Position numbers and translations under genes: made by a program | Notes under the pieces: generated by a model | Told to the model about the DNA's origin: nothing | Databases searched by the model: none | The model's input: the letters and a program-made list of their open reading frames with translations, nothing else | Assembly: GCF_000601455.1 (NCBI RefSeq) | Contig: NZ_AZQP01000010.1 | Span: forward strand, 1-64,000 | Source of the DNA: Fervidicella metallireducens AeB | Lineage (GTDB): Bacteria > Bacillota > Clostridia > Clostridiales > Caloramatoraceae | Reading direction: 5' to 3' | Length of the DNA: 64,000 nucleotides | In this document: in pieces, positions 17,044 to 25,659 of the stretch | Layout of the letters: every line of letters starts with the position of its first letter | Position numbering within the stretch: position 1 is the first letter of the stretch

Positions 17044-17343
17044 TTAACAAGAACATCCTCTACTATATAATGGATCTACTACCAGTCTCTTTCCAAAGAT
17101 AGAGCTTCTATAATCTATCTGGAATCCCTTGGTATATGCTGAAAGCTCTTTATCAAATAAAATCTTTAAACCTTCAACCTCATAAACGTTATCTGTATCC
17201 TTTGCCTCATCCAGAGACAATCCAAAACTTGGGCCGCCTCAGCCAATTCCTGCAATATAAATTCTGACTCCAGACTTCTCATTTTCTTCAGAAAGTTTTT
17301 GCTTTAGAAATTCAACAGCACTTTCTGTGATCTTAATTTCCAT
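17044..17343 (-). CDS. HesB/IscA-like selenoprotein with in-frame UGA (Sec35)
   Basis: This 99-residue protein is read through one TGA at 17239-17241. ATG (17343) follows AAGGAGGGAAAGAC. The frame gives a HesB/IscA-type fold: N-terminal helix MEIKITESAVEFLKQKL, strand GVRIYIAGIG, then Sec35, GGPSFGLSLDEA, and C-terminal RGCSC. The Sec replaces the first of the conserved cysteines of this family, whose members carry Fe-S clusters. HesB-like proteins are a known prokaryotic selenoprotein family. A SECIS-like hairpin lies 25 nt after the UGA. Codon use and frame are uninterrupted on both sides, arguing against a pseudogene. The stop is TAA at 17044. Selenocysteine machinery is not in this window, so Sec insertion is inferred. 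Confidence 0.85.
17202..17220 (-). promoter_or_regulatory. Bacterial SECIS-like hairpin inside the selenoprotein gene
   Basis: On the minus strand UUGUCUC (17214-17220) pairs with GAGGCAA (17202-17208) over 7 bp with one U-G, closing a five-base loop UGGAU. The loop has G at its second position and starts 25 nt after the UGA. Known bacterial SECIS elements have a small apical loop with G in its first two positions, 16-37 nt from the UGA. Confidence 0.7.
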
Positions 17344-17472
17344 GTCTTTCCCTCCTTATACTATATGGGTATATTATACTATCTAACTTTAATCTTTTCA
17401 ATAATAATTAATTTATATGGTTATTTTCCCACCAACAATATTTTATAATTCACTTCTATCCCGAAAATTACA

Positions 17473-17509
17473 CAAAAAAAAGAAAAACGCCCATATAAAC
17501 ATGGAACGT
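17473..17509 (-). terminator. Terminator after the 44-residue protein gene
   Basis: ACG..CCAT pairs with ATGG.CGT and is followed on the minus strand by TTTTTCTTTTTTTT. Confidence 0.55.
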
Positions 17510-17606
17510 CTTTCCACCCATAGCGGAGATTAATTTAATTATAATATAAATACTGAACAATTGGAAGTATAATCTTGTGAATTTACAGAATATTGTATTT
17601 AATTTT

Positions 17607-17741
17607 TTATTCTATTTTGTTTCCCTCAAAATCTTCATACCTTTTTGGCGTTTGTTTATTATTTTTTATATCCTTTGGTCTATTCATGTCATTACGTTTA
17701 TTTTCCCTGTTGGCAGCTTTATGCCTTTTATTCTCTGTCAT
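17607..17741 (-). CDS. Small charged protein, 44 residues
   Basis: The frame from ATG at 17741 is preceded by AGGGAGG at seven bases. A second ATG two codons upstream is too close to it. The product is very hydrophilic and rich in Asn, Lys and Arg (MTENKRHKAANRENKRNDMN at the start, then NRPKDIKNNKQTPKRYEDFE). It has no membrane segment or cysteine. A U-rich terminator follows. It could be a spore-associated or nucleic-acid-binding small protein, but I recognise no family. Confidence 0.55.
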   Translation of the reverse strand: MTENKRHKAANRENKRNDMNRPKDIKNNKQTPKRYEDFEGNKIE

Positions 17742-17786
17742 TTTCATACCTCCCTGCTCTAATCTGTTTTATATCAGCTAAATTAC

Positions 17787-18047
17787 TTATAATTTTTTAA
17801 AATTCTCGTCAAAGTCAATTCTTTTTCCCATAGTCATCAGTGCAGGTCCAATTCCTCCAATTGCAGAATATCTTTCTAATTCTTTAGGAAAAGTAACCCT
17901 CGATGATTCTTCATAGTTCATCTGTATGAATTTGTCTTCTGGCAGTATGGATATTGGATTTACAAAATCCGGATTAACTACCTCTGTGTTTTTATCCTGA
18001 GTCAAATCTCTACCATTCATATATCTGTTGAAACTTTTTTCTTCCAC
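17787..18047 (-). CDS. Hypothetical protein, 86 residues
   Basis: I start at GTG 18047, with GGGGTGA five bases upstream; a TTG ten codons earlier keeps the frame open but has no ribosome-binding site. The product is soluble, with a C-terminal half that looks conserved in style (FPKELERYSAIGGIGPALMT, then MGKRIDFDENFKKL). No family is recognised. It lies 45 bases upstream of the 44-residue gene on the same strand and may be cotranscribed with it. Confidence 0.5.
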   Translation of the reverse strand: MEEKSFNRYMNGRDLTQDKNTEVVNPDFVNPISILPEDKFIQMNYEESSRVTFPKELERYSAIGGIGPALMTMGKRIDFDENFKKL

Positions 18048-18281
18048 ATAAATCACCCCAACATAAGTATCTGCCAAAAGTCAGATCAATATACAATAAA
18101 AAAACACTAATATAAGCCTTTATAATTTTTACATTAGTATTATTTCATTATTTGAATATAATTCTATACGTTTGTTTATTTTTCTTGAACTTAATTAAAT
18201 TTTCTTTTATATTATATATATAAACTTTATAAGGTGTTTGATCATAGATACAGTTCTAATTTTAAAAGGAGAGTTTATATC

Positions 18282-18623
18282 TTGAACAATGAAGAAAAAA
18301 TATTACAAATGCTAACTCAATTAACCAATAATGTTAATAATATTATGAGTACTGTTGATAATCTCTCAACTACCGTTGATAATCTAGATAAAAGACATGC
18401 TGCTGTTGAAAATTCTCAGGCTCTTATTCAATCAGATATAACAGAAATTAAAGAAAAGGTTACTGCTGTTTACAATCAGACTGCTGATCTTACTGAATTC
18501 CGTACTGAAAGTAAAAATAGTTTTGCTGCACTTTCAAAAGACGTAAAGTTTGTCAAACATAAACTTCATAAAACTGAGGAAGATGTATTTGATATAAAAG
18601 ATTATTTAAAAATCGTAAAATAA
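18282..18623 (+). CDS. Coiled-coil hypothetical protein
   Basis: This 113-residue protein is predicted to be nearly all coiled coil: repeated LTNNVNNIMSTVDNLSTTVDNL heptads through residue 45, then QSDITEIKEKVTAVYNQTADL and a second helix ending in KHKLHKTEEDVFDIKDYLKI. The start is TTG at 18282 with AAAGGAGA upstream; the frame is open 16 codons further up without a ribosome-binding site. Clostridia have many such short heptad proteins of unknown role. A terminator follows at once. Confidence 0.6.
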   Translation: MNNEEKILQMLTQLTNNVNNIMSTVDNLSTTVDNLDKRHAAVENSQALIQSDITEIKEKVTAVYNQTADLTEFRTESKNSFAALSKDVKFVKHKLHKTEEDVFDIKDYLKIVK

Positions 18624-18624
18624 G

Positions 18625-18668
18625 GCTGTTACATTAGCGGTTTTCAAATGCTAATGTGACAGCCCCTT
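18625..18668. terminator. Terminator shared by the coiled-coil gene and tRNA-Pro
   Basis: A 15-bp stem GGCTGTTACATTAGC (18625-18639) / GCTAATGTGACAGCC (18651-18665) with one T-G pair sits between convergent transcription units. Its CATTAGC/GCTAATG core recurs at 60164-60201. Confidence 0.75.
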
Positions 18669-18671
18669 TTA

Positions 18672-18747
18672 TGGTCTGAGTGGCGAGACTTGAACTCGCG
18701 GCCCCTAGAACCCCATTCTAGTACGCTACCAACTGCGCCACACCCAG
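18672..18747 (-). tRNA. tRNA-Pro, anticodon GGG
   Basis: A full cloverleaf: acceptor CTGGGTG/CACTCAG with one G-T pair, D arm GCGC...GCGT, anticodon stem CTAGA/TCTAG around the loop ATGGGGT (anticodon GGG), and T arm with GTTCAAGTC. ACCA follows the acceptor, so CCA is encoded. It reads CCC and CCU codons. Confidence 0.95.
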
Positions 18748-18874
18748 ATAATCTTCAAAATATATTATACTACCTTTCGTAATTTTTTCAAGGGGAAATA
18801 TGTCTAAATCAACGTGCATTAAATTCCTAATTTATGTATAATATAGTATGGTATTATTTTTATGAGGTGATTTT

Positions 18875-19807
18875 ATGCTAAACTTAAAAACAAACGATAG
18901 AATAGAGAATCAACCAGTCATTGTAAGACAGATTTCAAAAAAAATCAATCAAAATGGTAAAGAGTATTATAGCCTTCAAATAAGTTACGGTATTAAAAAC
19001 TATGATGCAAAGATTTGGAATAGTAATATAGGTGTATCAGAAGAAATCATACCAGGGTCTGTTGTTAACATCTGGGGTGTTGTCAGAGAATTTAAAGGTA
19101 ATTTACAGATTCACATTGATAAAATCCTTCACATTTCAAACCCATCAAGTGATTTGCTTGAAAAAATCACTCCTTCCTGCAGCCTTGAAGAGGATAAGTT
19201 AGCTAAGAGGCTTGCGGAAATAATAGGAACAATAAAAAATGAATATCTTAATCAATTGCTAAATAATATATTTTCCTCACCAGATATCAAAGAAGCTTTT
19301 TATAAAAAAGCTGCCGGTGTAGAAATACATCACGCATATACTGGTGGACTGGCACAGCACACCATAGAAGTTGCTGAAACCGTTATACAGCTTTGTAAAA
19401 TTTATAACTATATCGATTACGATATGGCAGTTGCAGGTGCTTTACTTCATGATATAGGAAAAATTGTTGAGTTATCAAATTTCCCAGAAAATAAATACAC
19501 AACCCTTGGAAGACTATTAGGACATATAAATATCGGGACACAGATAATAGAAAAATATACTTCACAAATTAATAAATTCCCTGAAGACGTTAAACTTGAA
19601 CTTCAGCACTGTATACTATCCCACCATGGTTCATTGGAAACAGGTTCTCCTGTTCTTCCCATGACCTTAGAAGCATTGGTTATTCATAATGCTGATAAAA
19701 CAAGTGCTGAACTTAATGGATTCTATCTGGCTATCCAAAGAGACGTTAAAAATGATGATTGGACTGATTACAATAATACTTTTAAAAGATATATAAAAAA
19801 GTCATGA
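18875..19807 (+). CDS. YhaM-type 3'-5' exoribonuclease (OB fold plus HD domain)
   Basis: This 310-residue protein has an N-terminal OB-fold nucleic-acid-binding domain (about residues 15-90) followed by an HD metal-dependent phosphohydrolase domain. The metal ligands are visible in HHAYTGGLAQHTIEV (about 157-171), LLHDIGK (near 190) and HCILSHHG. YhaM-type enzymes degrade RNA or single-stranded DNA from the 3' end. Length matches YhaM (about 314). ATG follows TGAGGTGATTTT. It is flanked by terminators, so it is monocistronic. Confidence 0.88.
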   Translation: MLNLKTNDRIENQPVIVRQISKKINQNGKEYYSLQISYGIKNYDAKIWNSNIGVSEEIIPGSVVNIWGVVREFKGNLQIHIDKILHISNPSSDLLEKITPSCSLEEDKLAKRLAEIIGTIKNEYLNQLLNNIFSSPDIKEAFYKKAAGVEIHHAYTGGLAQHTIEVAETVIQLCKIYNYIDYDMAVAGALLHDIGKIVELSNFPENKYTTLGRLLGHINIGTQIIEKYTSQINKFPEDVKLELQHCILSHHGSLETGSPVLPMTLEALVIHNADKTSAELNGFYLAIQRDVKNDDWTDYNNTFKRYIKKS

Positions 19808-19829
19808 ATTATATTGCCTGAAAGTATAT

Positions 19830-19851
19830 AAAGGATGGAAGACCATCCTTT
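19830..19851. terminator. Terminator after the YhaM-type gene
   Basis: AAAGGATGG-AAGA-CCATCCTTT, a perfect 9-bp stem. It touches the end of the convergent gene at 19850. Confidence 0.65.
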
Positions 19852-20326
19852 ATATCGTTTTGGGCTCATTCTCTGTATATACTCTTTTGCTTTCTCTTGC
19901 ACCAGTTAAAATTTTTTCCTTTAAAATTCCAATTATCTGATTCAACTCGTTAAAGATTTCTGGACTTACATTGTAGTACAAAAATAAATCTTCAAAATTT
20001 CTTACTACATTTAAAATCTCCGTACTGATGTTGATAAACTTCTCCAATTTACCGCTTTTAACTGCATTTTTAAATAAATCAATATCAATCTTAATAACGT
20101 TTATAACATCGTTTACATCATCAAAAACCCCTGCAGGCATGGGGTAGGGTTTTATCCTCTGCAGATAAAATTTATTTTTAGCATTTATATTATATCCATA
20201 ACTTATTTCATAACCTTCTATATTGAATTTTACAAAACACTGAAGGCCGTTATAGTAAACAATATCTGCATCTAACTCACTCAACTTTTCTATTCCCATT
20301 ATTTCCTTATCAGGAGAATTACTCAT
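19850..20326 (-). CDS. Hypothetical protein, 158 residues
   Basis: A soluble protein of unknown family. The N-terminal half looks like a small beta domain (ADIVYYNGLQCFVKFNIEGYE, then ISYGYNINAKNKFYLQRIKP); the C-terminal half is helical (EKFINISTEILNVVRNFEDLFLY). ATG follows AAAAGGGGTTG. It lies after the ATPase operon terminator and is a separate unit. Confidence 0.55.
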   Translation of the reverse strand: MSNSPDKEIMGIEKLSELDADIVYYNGLQCFVKFNIEGYEISYGYNINAKNKFYLQRIKPYPMPAGVFDDVNDVINVIKIDIDLFKNAVKSGKLEKFINISTEILNVVRNFEDLFLYYNVSPEIFNELNQIIGILKEKILTGARESKRVYTENEPKTI

Positions 20327-20417
20327 AAGGACAACCCCTTTTATTGAATCTATATATTTTTATATATTATTCTCATTTATTTACATCTTAAACCTTATAA
20401 ATGTTTTATTTACAAAA

Positions 20418-20462
20418 AACCCATAAATCTAAATCAATATATTGATTATAGACTTATGGGTT
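20418..20462 (-). terminator. Terminator of the V-type ATPase operon
   Basis: A long, almost perfect stem starts with AACCCATAA (20418-20426) and ends with TTATGGGTT (20454-20462), with interior pairs ATCAATAT/ATATTGAT. On the minus strand GTTTTTTGT follows. Confidence 0.8.
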
Positions 20463-20499
20463 AATTTACTATATTCATCAGCGTGTTGCCGTGAACAAA

Positions 20500-21135
20500 T
20501 TATGCCTTCACCATTTTTTTCTTTATACGTTTTTTCTTTACAACTTTAAGTCTGAAAAAATCTTCCCTATCCTTTTCTTCCAGTGAATCTTGAATATATT
20601 TTACCATTTCGCTATACTTTGGTATCTGTATATTCTGCATTGCATTTGCCCTTTTCTGTGTTTTTTTGATTTCAACTGCAAGTTTATATACTGAATTCTC
20701 AACCTCGGCTAATTCTATAATTAAGAATTTAATCTCCCAAAATCTTTTAAATGCCACATCCATCGAGGCATTTGTCTGATAAAAACTATAACTGGGAACT
20801 GCTTCATATTTTTTATATTTTATCTTAGGTATTTCAACCCCCATAACGCTTTTATATAGAATATCAAAATGTCCATTTTCCGGAAGAGACCATGCAATAT
20901 CTTCAACACTTGCAATCCCCATGGTCATGTTTGCCATCATAAGAGCCTCATAGGCTTCTTTAAAAGTTGTGTTAATCTTATTCTGTATTTCCTTAGCTCT
21001 ATCTAAGAGCCCCATCATTTCCCTTATCAATACGTTTCTTTTTTTATCTAAAAGTTCATATCCTCTTTGGGAAAATTCCAGGGTAGCCTTTGCAGCCATT
21101 AAATTTGCCTTAGTAGGGGCTATGTTTATATCCAT
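20500..21135 (-). CDS. ntpD: V-type ATPase subunit D (central stalk)
   Basis: This 211-residue coiled-coil subunit forms the rotor shaft inside the A3B3 head. The N-terminal INIAPTKANLMAAKATLEFSQRGYELLDKKR and the long C-terminal helix (ELAEVENSVYKLAVEIKKTQKRANAMQNIQIPKY, seen in parts) are the family signature. The C-terminus is Lys/Arg-rich. ATG follows GGGGTGATTAA, four bases after subunit B. It is the last gene of the operon. Confidence 0.95.
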   Translation of the reverse strand: MDINIAPTKANLMAAKATLEFSQRGYELLDKKRNVLIREMMGLLDRAKEIQNKINTTFKEAYEALMMANMTMGIASVEDIAWSLPENGHFDILYKSVMGVEIPKIKYKKYEAVPSYSFYQTNASMDVAFKRFWEIKFLIIELAEVENSVYKLAVEIKKTQKRANAMQNIQIPKYSEMVKYIQDSLEEKDREDFFRLKVVKKKRIKKKMVKA

Positions 21136-21139
21136 TTAA

Positions 21140-22510
21140 TCACCCCCTGTAATATTTTTTCAACATTTCTGGGGCAATTCTGTCTAATTCTCCCTGAGGA
21201 AGGATGGATAAAACCTCCCAGGCTAAATTTAGTGTTTCCTCTATATCCCTGTTTTCATCAAAACCTTGATTTAAAAATCTATACTCAAACTCCCTTCCAA
21301 ATTCCAAATATTTTTTATCGATATCTGAAAGCTCATCCTCCCCAATAACCTGTGCAAGGGCAATAACCTCCTGTACCTTTGAATAGCAGGAAAACATTTG
21401 GTTTGCAATATCCGGGTGGTCTTCTCTTGTATATCCTTCTCCTATACCGTCCTTCATGAGCCTTGATAATGAAGGTAAAATATTTATAGGTGGATATATG
21501 TTTCTTTGATAAATGTCCCTATTCAGTACAATCTGTCCTTCTGTTATATAACCTGTTAAATCAGGTATAGGATGGGTAATATCATCATTTGGCATAGTCA
21601 ATATTGGTATCTGGGTTATTGAACCACTGGCTCCCTCCATCATCCCTGCCCTTTCATAAAGGCTTGCTAAATCCGAATACAGATATCCCGGATATCCCTT
21701 TCTTCCTGGGACTTCCTCCCTTGCTGATGAAATTTCCCTTAAAGCTTCACAATAACTTGTCATATCCGTCATAACAACCAGAATATGCATATTTTCCTCA
21801 AAGGCAAGATATTCTGCTGCAGTTAAGGCACACCTTGGGGTAATAATCCTTTCCACAACTGGGTCATCTGCAAGATTTAAAAACATTACTACCCTGTCAA
21901 GTACACCTGACTCTTCAAATATCCTTAAGAAGTAGTGGGCATCATCATGCTTGACACCCATAGCCGCAAAAACAATTGCAAAGTCACTGTTTTGACTACT
22001 TGAAATCTTTGCCTGTTTAACTATCTGGGCAGCTAAATTATTGTGAGGAAGTCCATTTCCTGAGAAAACAGGAAGTTTCTGCCCCCTTATCAATGTTGTT
22101 AAAAAATCGATTGCCGATATACCAGTTTGAATATAATCCCTTGGATATTTTCTTGCTACTGGATTAATTGGTCTTCCATTTACATCACGCTTTATTTTAC
22201 TGTAAATATCTCCACCATCATCAATTGGTTCTCCAATACCATTAAATACCCTTCCCATTATTTCTTTAGATAAGCTTATCTCCAAAGGCTTACCTGTAAA
22301 TTTAACAGATATATCTTTTACTGACAAGCCTGCTGTATTTTCAAAAACCTGCACAACAGCTTTATCTTCATAAATCTGTACAACCTTTCCATGTTTTATC
22401 TGCTCTCCACATTTTATCTCTACAATTTCATCATAGGATGCATTTTCAACTCCTGATAATACAATCAAAGGTCCCTCTATTTTCTGGAGTTCCAAATATT
22501 CCTTAATCAT
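21140..22510 (-). CDS. ntpB: V-type ATPase subunit B
   Basis: This 456-residue regulatory (non-catalytic) head subunit alternates with subunit A. It lacks a true P-loop ([14 protein letters not shown] in its place), as expected for [23 protein letters not shown] is the ATPase alpha/beta signature region. I use the ATG at 22510, nine bases in from a GTG that is part of the GAAGGGTGATAACT ribosome-binding site. It begins 5 bases after the subunit A stop. Confidence 0.96.
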   Translation of the reverse strand: MIKEYLELQKIEGPLIVLSGVENASYDEIVEIKCGEQIKHGKVVQIYEDKAVVQVFENTAGLSVKDISVKFTGKPLEISLSKEIMGRVFNGIGEPIDDGGDIYSKIKRDVNGRPINPVARKYPRDYIQTGISAIDFLTTLIRGQKLPVFSGNGLPHNNLAAQIVKQAKISSSQNSDFAIVFAAMGVKHDDAHYFLRIFEESGVLDRVVMFLNLADDPVVERIITPRCALTAAEYLAFEENMHILVVMTDMTSYCEALREISSAREEVPGRKGYPGYLYSDLASLYERAGMMEGASGSITQIPILTMPNDDITHPIPDLTGYITEGQIVLNRDIYQRNIYPPINILPSLSRLMKDGIGEGYTREDHPDIANQMFSCYSKVQEVIALAQVIGEDELSDIDKKYLEFGREFEYRFLNQGFDENRDIEETLNLAWEVLSILPQGELDRIAPEMLKKYYRG

Positions 22511-22515
22511 AGTTA

Positions 22516-24279
22516 TCACCCTTCATAAGCCTTTTTCAGACTAATAAAATAGTCATTAATTTTTTCTTCCAAGTCCTTAAATTCATCTTTATATTCATTG
22601 GGTATACTGTATTTCATCTTTATAACGTCTTTAAAAACCTCGCTTCCACGAAGCTTGGAAATAGGTACTCCTAATTTTACTGCTTCCCTTGAATTTATAT
22701 ATAATTCATTGATGACTTTAAGCATTCTATTCTGCTTATCTAATGGAACATAAGTATCTTCCTTGTGGTAAGCATTCTGCTGAAGATATCCAATCTTTAT
22801 AACTTTAGCTATTTCAAGAATTAATCTTTGTTCATCCGGCAAAACGTCTTCACCTACAAGTTTGACAATTTCCAGAAGCTTACTTTCCTCCTGAAGAATT
22901 TTCAACATCTCTCCCCTTAGTTTCATCATATCCTCATCAACATTTTCTCTATACCAGCCATCTAATGTTGCAAGATAACCACTGTAACTTGATAACCAAT
23001 TAATAGCTGGATAATGTCTTGCATAGGCTAATTTCTTATCAAGACCAAGAAAAGCACTTACAAAACGTTTTGTATTTTGTGTTACAGGCTCTGAAAAATC
23101 TCCTCCAGCGGGAGATACAGCACCTATTATGGTAACTGAACCCTCTTTTTTACTCAGTGTATCTACATATCCTGCCCTTTCATAAAACTCTGCAAGTCTT
23201 GAAGGAAGATATGCAGGATATCCCTCCTCTGCAGGCATTTCCTCAAGCCTTCCAGAAATTTCACGAAGCGCTTCAGCCCATCTCGACGTTGAATCCGCCA
23301 TTACTGCAACATGATATCCCATATCTCTGAAATATTCTGCTATTGTAATGCCTGTGTAAATGGAAGCTTCCCTTGCTGCAACAGGCATATTTGACGTATT
23401 GGCAATTAATATAGTCCTGTTCATTAATGGAAGATTTGATTTGGGGTCAACAAGTTTTGGAAAGTCCTCAAGTACCTCTGTCATTTCATTTCCTCGCTCA
23501 CCACAACCAATATATACGATTATATCTGCATCACTCCACTTTGCAAGCTGATGCTGTGTCATTGTCTTTCCAGTACCAAATCCTCCTGGGATTGCTGCAG
23601 TACCTCCCTTTGCTATTGGAAAGAATGTGTCTACAACCCTCTGTCCTGTGACTAGTGGTTTTTCAATTGGCATTCTCTTATTAACAGGTCTTGGGCTTCT
23701 AACTGGCCATTCCTGATACATTTTTATTTCATGAATTTCCTTTCCGTCATCTATCTTTAAGAGCGTCTCTTCCATGTTATACATGCCCCTTGGCTTTAAA
23801 TCTATAACCTTTCCTCTGATTCCATTTGGAACCATCAAATAATGGTTGACAAGTGGTGTCTCTTTAACCTTGCCAAAAAACATACCTGATTCTACCTCAT
23901 CACCATTTTTTATAATAATTTCAACCTCCCATTCCTTATTCAGATCAATGGAAGCTAATCCTATACCCTCACTGATATAGCCACCTGATTTATTGAAGAT
24001 GTAATTTAAAGGTCTTTGTATACCATCAAAAATATTTCCAACAATCCCTGGTCCTAATTTAACAGATAAGGGCATCCCTGTGGATTCAACCTTATCTCCA
24101 ACCTTTAATCCTGTTGTTTCTTCATATATTTGAATTGTTCCAATCTGACCATCCAATGAAATGACTTCTCCTATTAATCTTTTTGGACCGACGGTTACCA
24201 TTTCCCTCATTTTAAATTTGTCCATTTTATCAGCTCTTATAACAGGACCATTAATATACTTTACAACCCCCTCAGCCAT
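22516..24279 (-). CDS. ntpA: V-type ATPase catalytic subunit A
   Basis: This 587-residue subunit hydrolyses or makes ATP. Walker [10 protein letters not shown] (near residue 230), the long non-homologous insert typical of V/A-type A subunits (about 110-200), and Walker B-like [20 protein letters not shown] (near 325) are all present. Length is typical. ATG follows GGTGGTGG and lies 11 bases after subunit E. Anaerobes commonly run this enzyme as an ATP-driven ion pump, but direction cannot be told from sequence. Confidence 0.97.
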   Translation of the reverse strand: MAEGVVKYINGPVIRADKMDKFKMREMVTVGPKRLIGEVISLDGQIGTIQIYEETTGLKVGDKVESTGMPLSVKLGPGIVGNIFDGIQRPLNYIFNKSGGYISEGIGLASIDLNKEWEVEIIIKNGDEVESGMFFGKVKETPLVNHYLMVPNGIRGKVIDLKPRGMYNMEETLLKIDDGKEIHEIKMYQEWPVRSPRPVNKRMPIEKPLVTGQRVVDTFFPIAKGGTAAIPGGFGTGKTMTQHQLAKWSDADIIVYIGCGERGNEMTEVLEDFPKLVDPKSNLPLMNRTILIANTSNMPVAAREASIYTGITIAEYFRDMGYHVAVMADSTSRWAEALREISGRLEEMPAEEGYPAYLPSRLAEFYERAGYVDTLSKKEGSVTIIGAVSPAGGDFSEPVTQNTKRFVSAFLGLDKKLAYARHYPAINWLSSYSGYLATLDGWYRENVDEDMMKLRGEMLKILQEESKLLEIVKLVGEDVLPDEQRLILEIAKVIKIGYLQQNAYHKEDTYVPLDKQNRMLKVINELYINSREAVKLGVPISKLRGSEVFKDVIKMKYSIPNEYKDEFKDLEEKINDYFISLKKAYEG

Positions 24280-24290
24280 ATAACCACCAC

Positions 24291-24893
24291 CTAATGTAAT
24301 AAGTCTAATAATTTTTCGCCAATTAAATTCCTGGAATTTGAAATCCTGCTTAAAAAAGATAAATCAAACTTTATGTTTTTATCTCTGTCAGTTAAAACAA
24401 ATCCTCCTATTATATCATTATCCCTGAGGACACTTACCTTTTTACCACTGAAAATGTCACTTATCTCTCTTTCAAAATCTTTTGCATCCTTTTCTGTGAG
24501 GCAAATTATAAACTCATCACTGCCACATACCTCATTGAATGCACTTTTTAATTCTTTGATGAACATGTCTTTATATTTCTGGCTTTTTACAAATTCCCTT
24601 GCAATATCTTCAACTTCAATAATCATTTTTTCTAGCAGCTCTTTTCTTTTTTCTAAAAGAATTTTCTTTTGTTGTATCCTTGCCTTTGAAACTATTTGAA
24701 GTTTTTCTTTTTCCAAATTCTTTTTCCTTTTACTTAAGATTTCCTGGGCTTCCCTTGTAAATTCCTGTCTTTTCTCTTCTATTAAACTTCCAAATTCTTT
24801 ATTATATTTTTCTATAGTTATCCTATTTTCCTTTTCAACAAGATCATAAACTATTTTTGTAAAAAGATTTAATTTCTCATCAATGGTTATCAT
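24291..24893 (-). CDS. ntpE: V-type ATPase subunit E (peripheral stalk)
   Basis: A 200-residue protein with a long N-terminal Glu/Lys-rich helix (ENRITIEKYNKEFGSLIEEK to about residue 95) and a small C-terminal globular domain ending GGFVLTDRDKNIKFDLSFLS, the usual subunit E build. ATG follows AGGTGATTTT. It pairs with the G/H subunit to form the stator stalk. Confidence 0.9.
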   Translation of the reverse strand: MITIDEKLNLFTKIVYDLVEKENRITIEKYNKEFGSLIEEKRQEFTREAQEILSKRKKNLEKEKLQIVSKARIQQKKILLEKRKELLEKMIIEVEDIAREFVKSQKYKDMFIKELKSAFNEVCGSDEFIICLTEKDAKDFEREISDIFSGKKVSVLRDNDIIGGFVLTDRDKNIKFDLSFLSRISNSRNLIGEKLLDLLH

Positions 24894-24902
24894 AAAATCA
24901 CC

Positions 24903-25211
24903 TCAAAACTTGATACCTATGGAATCCTTAACATATCCAGTTATATAATCTTCATCTTTGATACTGCCATGTCTGTCTGGAACTTCAATAATAAGAGGGT
25001 AAACCATTTTTTCCTTTATATGGCTTATTTTATTTTTTATTTCCCTCCCTAGTCTTTCAGTTATAAGAATAATCCCAATTTCCTTATCCTTAAGCAGGTT
25101 ATCAATAAGCTTTTCTGCTTCATCTGCACTTTCAGCAAGAGTTCCTTTTATTCCTGCTATTCTCATTCCCACAAGGGTATCCCTGTTATCACTTATTAAA
25201 TAAATTCTCAT
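24903..25211 (-). CDS. ntpF: V-type ATPase subunit F
   Basis: This 102-residue alpha/beta protein (MRIYLISDNRDTLVGMRIAG at the start, IGIILITERLGREI mid, YPLIIEVPDRHG near 78) is the small central-stalk subunit F (called NtpG in the Enterococcus naming). ATG follows GGGTGAATTTAA. It sits between K and E here. Confidence 0.9.
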   Translation of the reverse strand: MRIYLISDNRDTLVGMRIAGIKGTLAESADEAEKLIDNLLKDKEIGIILITERLGREIKNKISHIKEKMVYPLIIEVPDRHGSIKDEDYITGYVKDSIGIKF

Positions 25212-25222
25212 TTAAATTCACC

Positions 25223-25645
25223 CTAAAGTCTTCCAAGTATCATAATTGAGATTATAAGGCCGTAAATGGCAATACCCTCAGCAAGACCAACAAATATCAA
25301 AGTTTTACCTAATATCTTAGGATCCTCTGATACTGCTCCAAGTGCCGATGATCCCACTGCACCAACTGCGTATCCTGCACCAATGGCTGCCAATCCTGTA
25401 CTTAATCCAGCTGCAATAAATCCAAGACCTGAACCTGATTCACTGCCTGTAACTGCTGCATGGGCTGCCTGTGGTATAAGAGTTATTATTAGTCCTGTAA
25501 GTACAGGTATAAATGAATACATATTAATTCTTAATACCTTTTTTATCCTGCCTTTTTCACAAATTTCCCCTTTGTAAAACTTAATTATTCCTTGAGTTAC
25601 TGTTAAAACAACAATTGTAATCGCTAAAATTAAAAATATATACAT
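25223..25645 (-). CDS. ntpK: V-type ATPase subunit K (membrane rotor ring)
   Basis: A 140-residue proteolipid. The last 70 residues form one c-type hairpin (GFIAAGLSTGLAAIGAGYAV, loop ALGAVSEDPKILG, then FVGLAEGIAIYGL) with the ion-binding Glu at 123. The first 65 residues add two hydrophobic stretches (3-22 and 43-63) ending in AHAA, which could be anchors or a cleavable leader, rather than a duplicated hairpin as in the four-helix NtpK of E. hirae. I see no Gln in the first helix at the place used by Na+-binding rings, so H+ is somewhat favoured. ATG follows GGGGGGATAAAA. Confidence 0.92.
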   Translation of the reverse strand: MYIFLILAITIVVLTVTQGIIKFYKGEICEKGRIKKVLRINMYSFIPVLTGLIITLIPQAAHAAVTGSESGSGLGFIAAGLSTGLAAIGAGYAVGAVGSSALGAVSEDPKILGKTLIFVGLAEGIAIYGLIISIMILGRL

Positions 25646-25659
25646 TTTTATCCCCCCAA

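Noticed and set aside
17221-17241. CCAA-GTT-TTGG hairpin right after the UGA as SECIS
   Set aside because: Its loop is only ~10 nt from the UGA, closer than the known 16-37 nt range; the 17202-17220 stem fits better.
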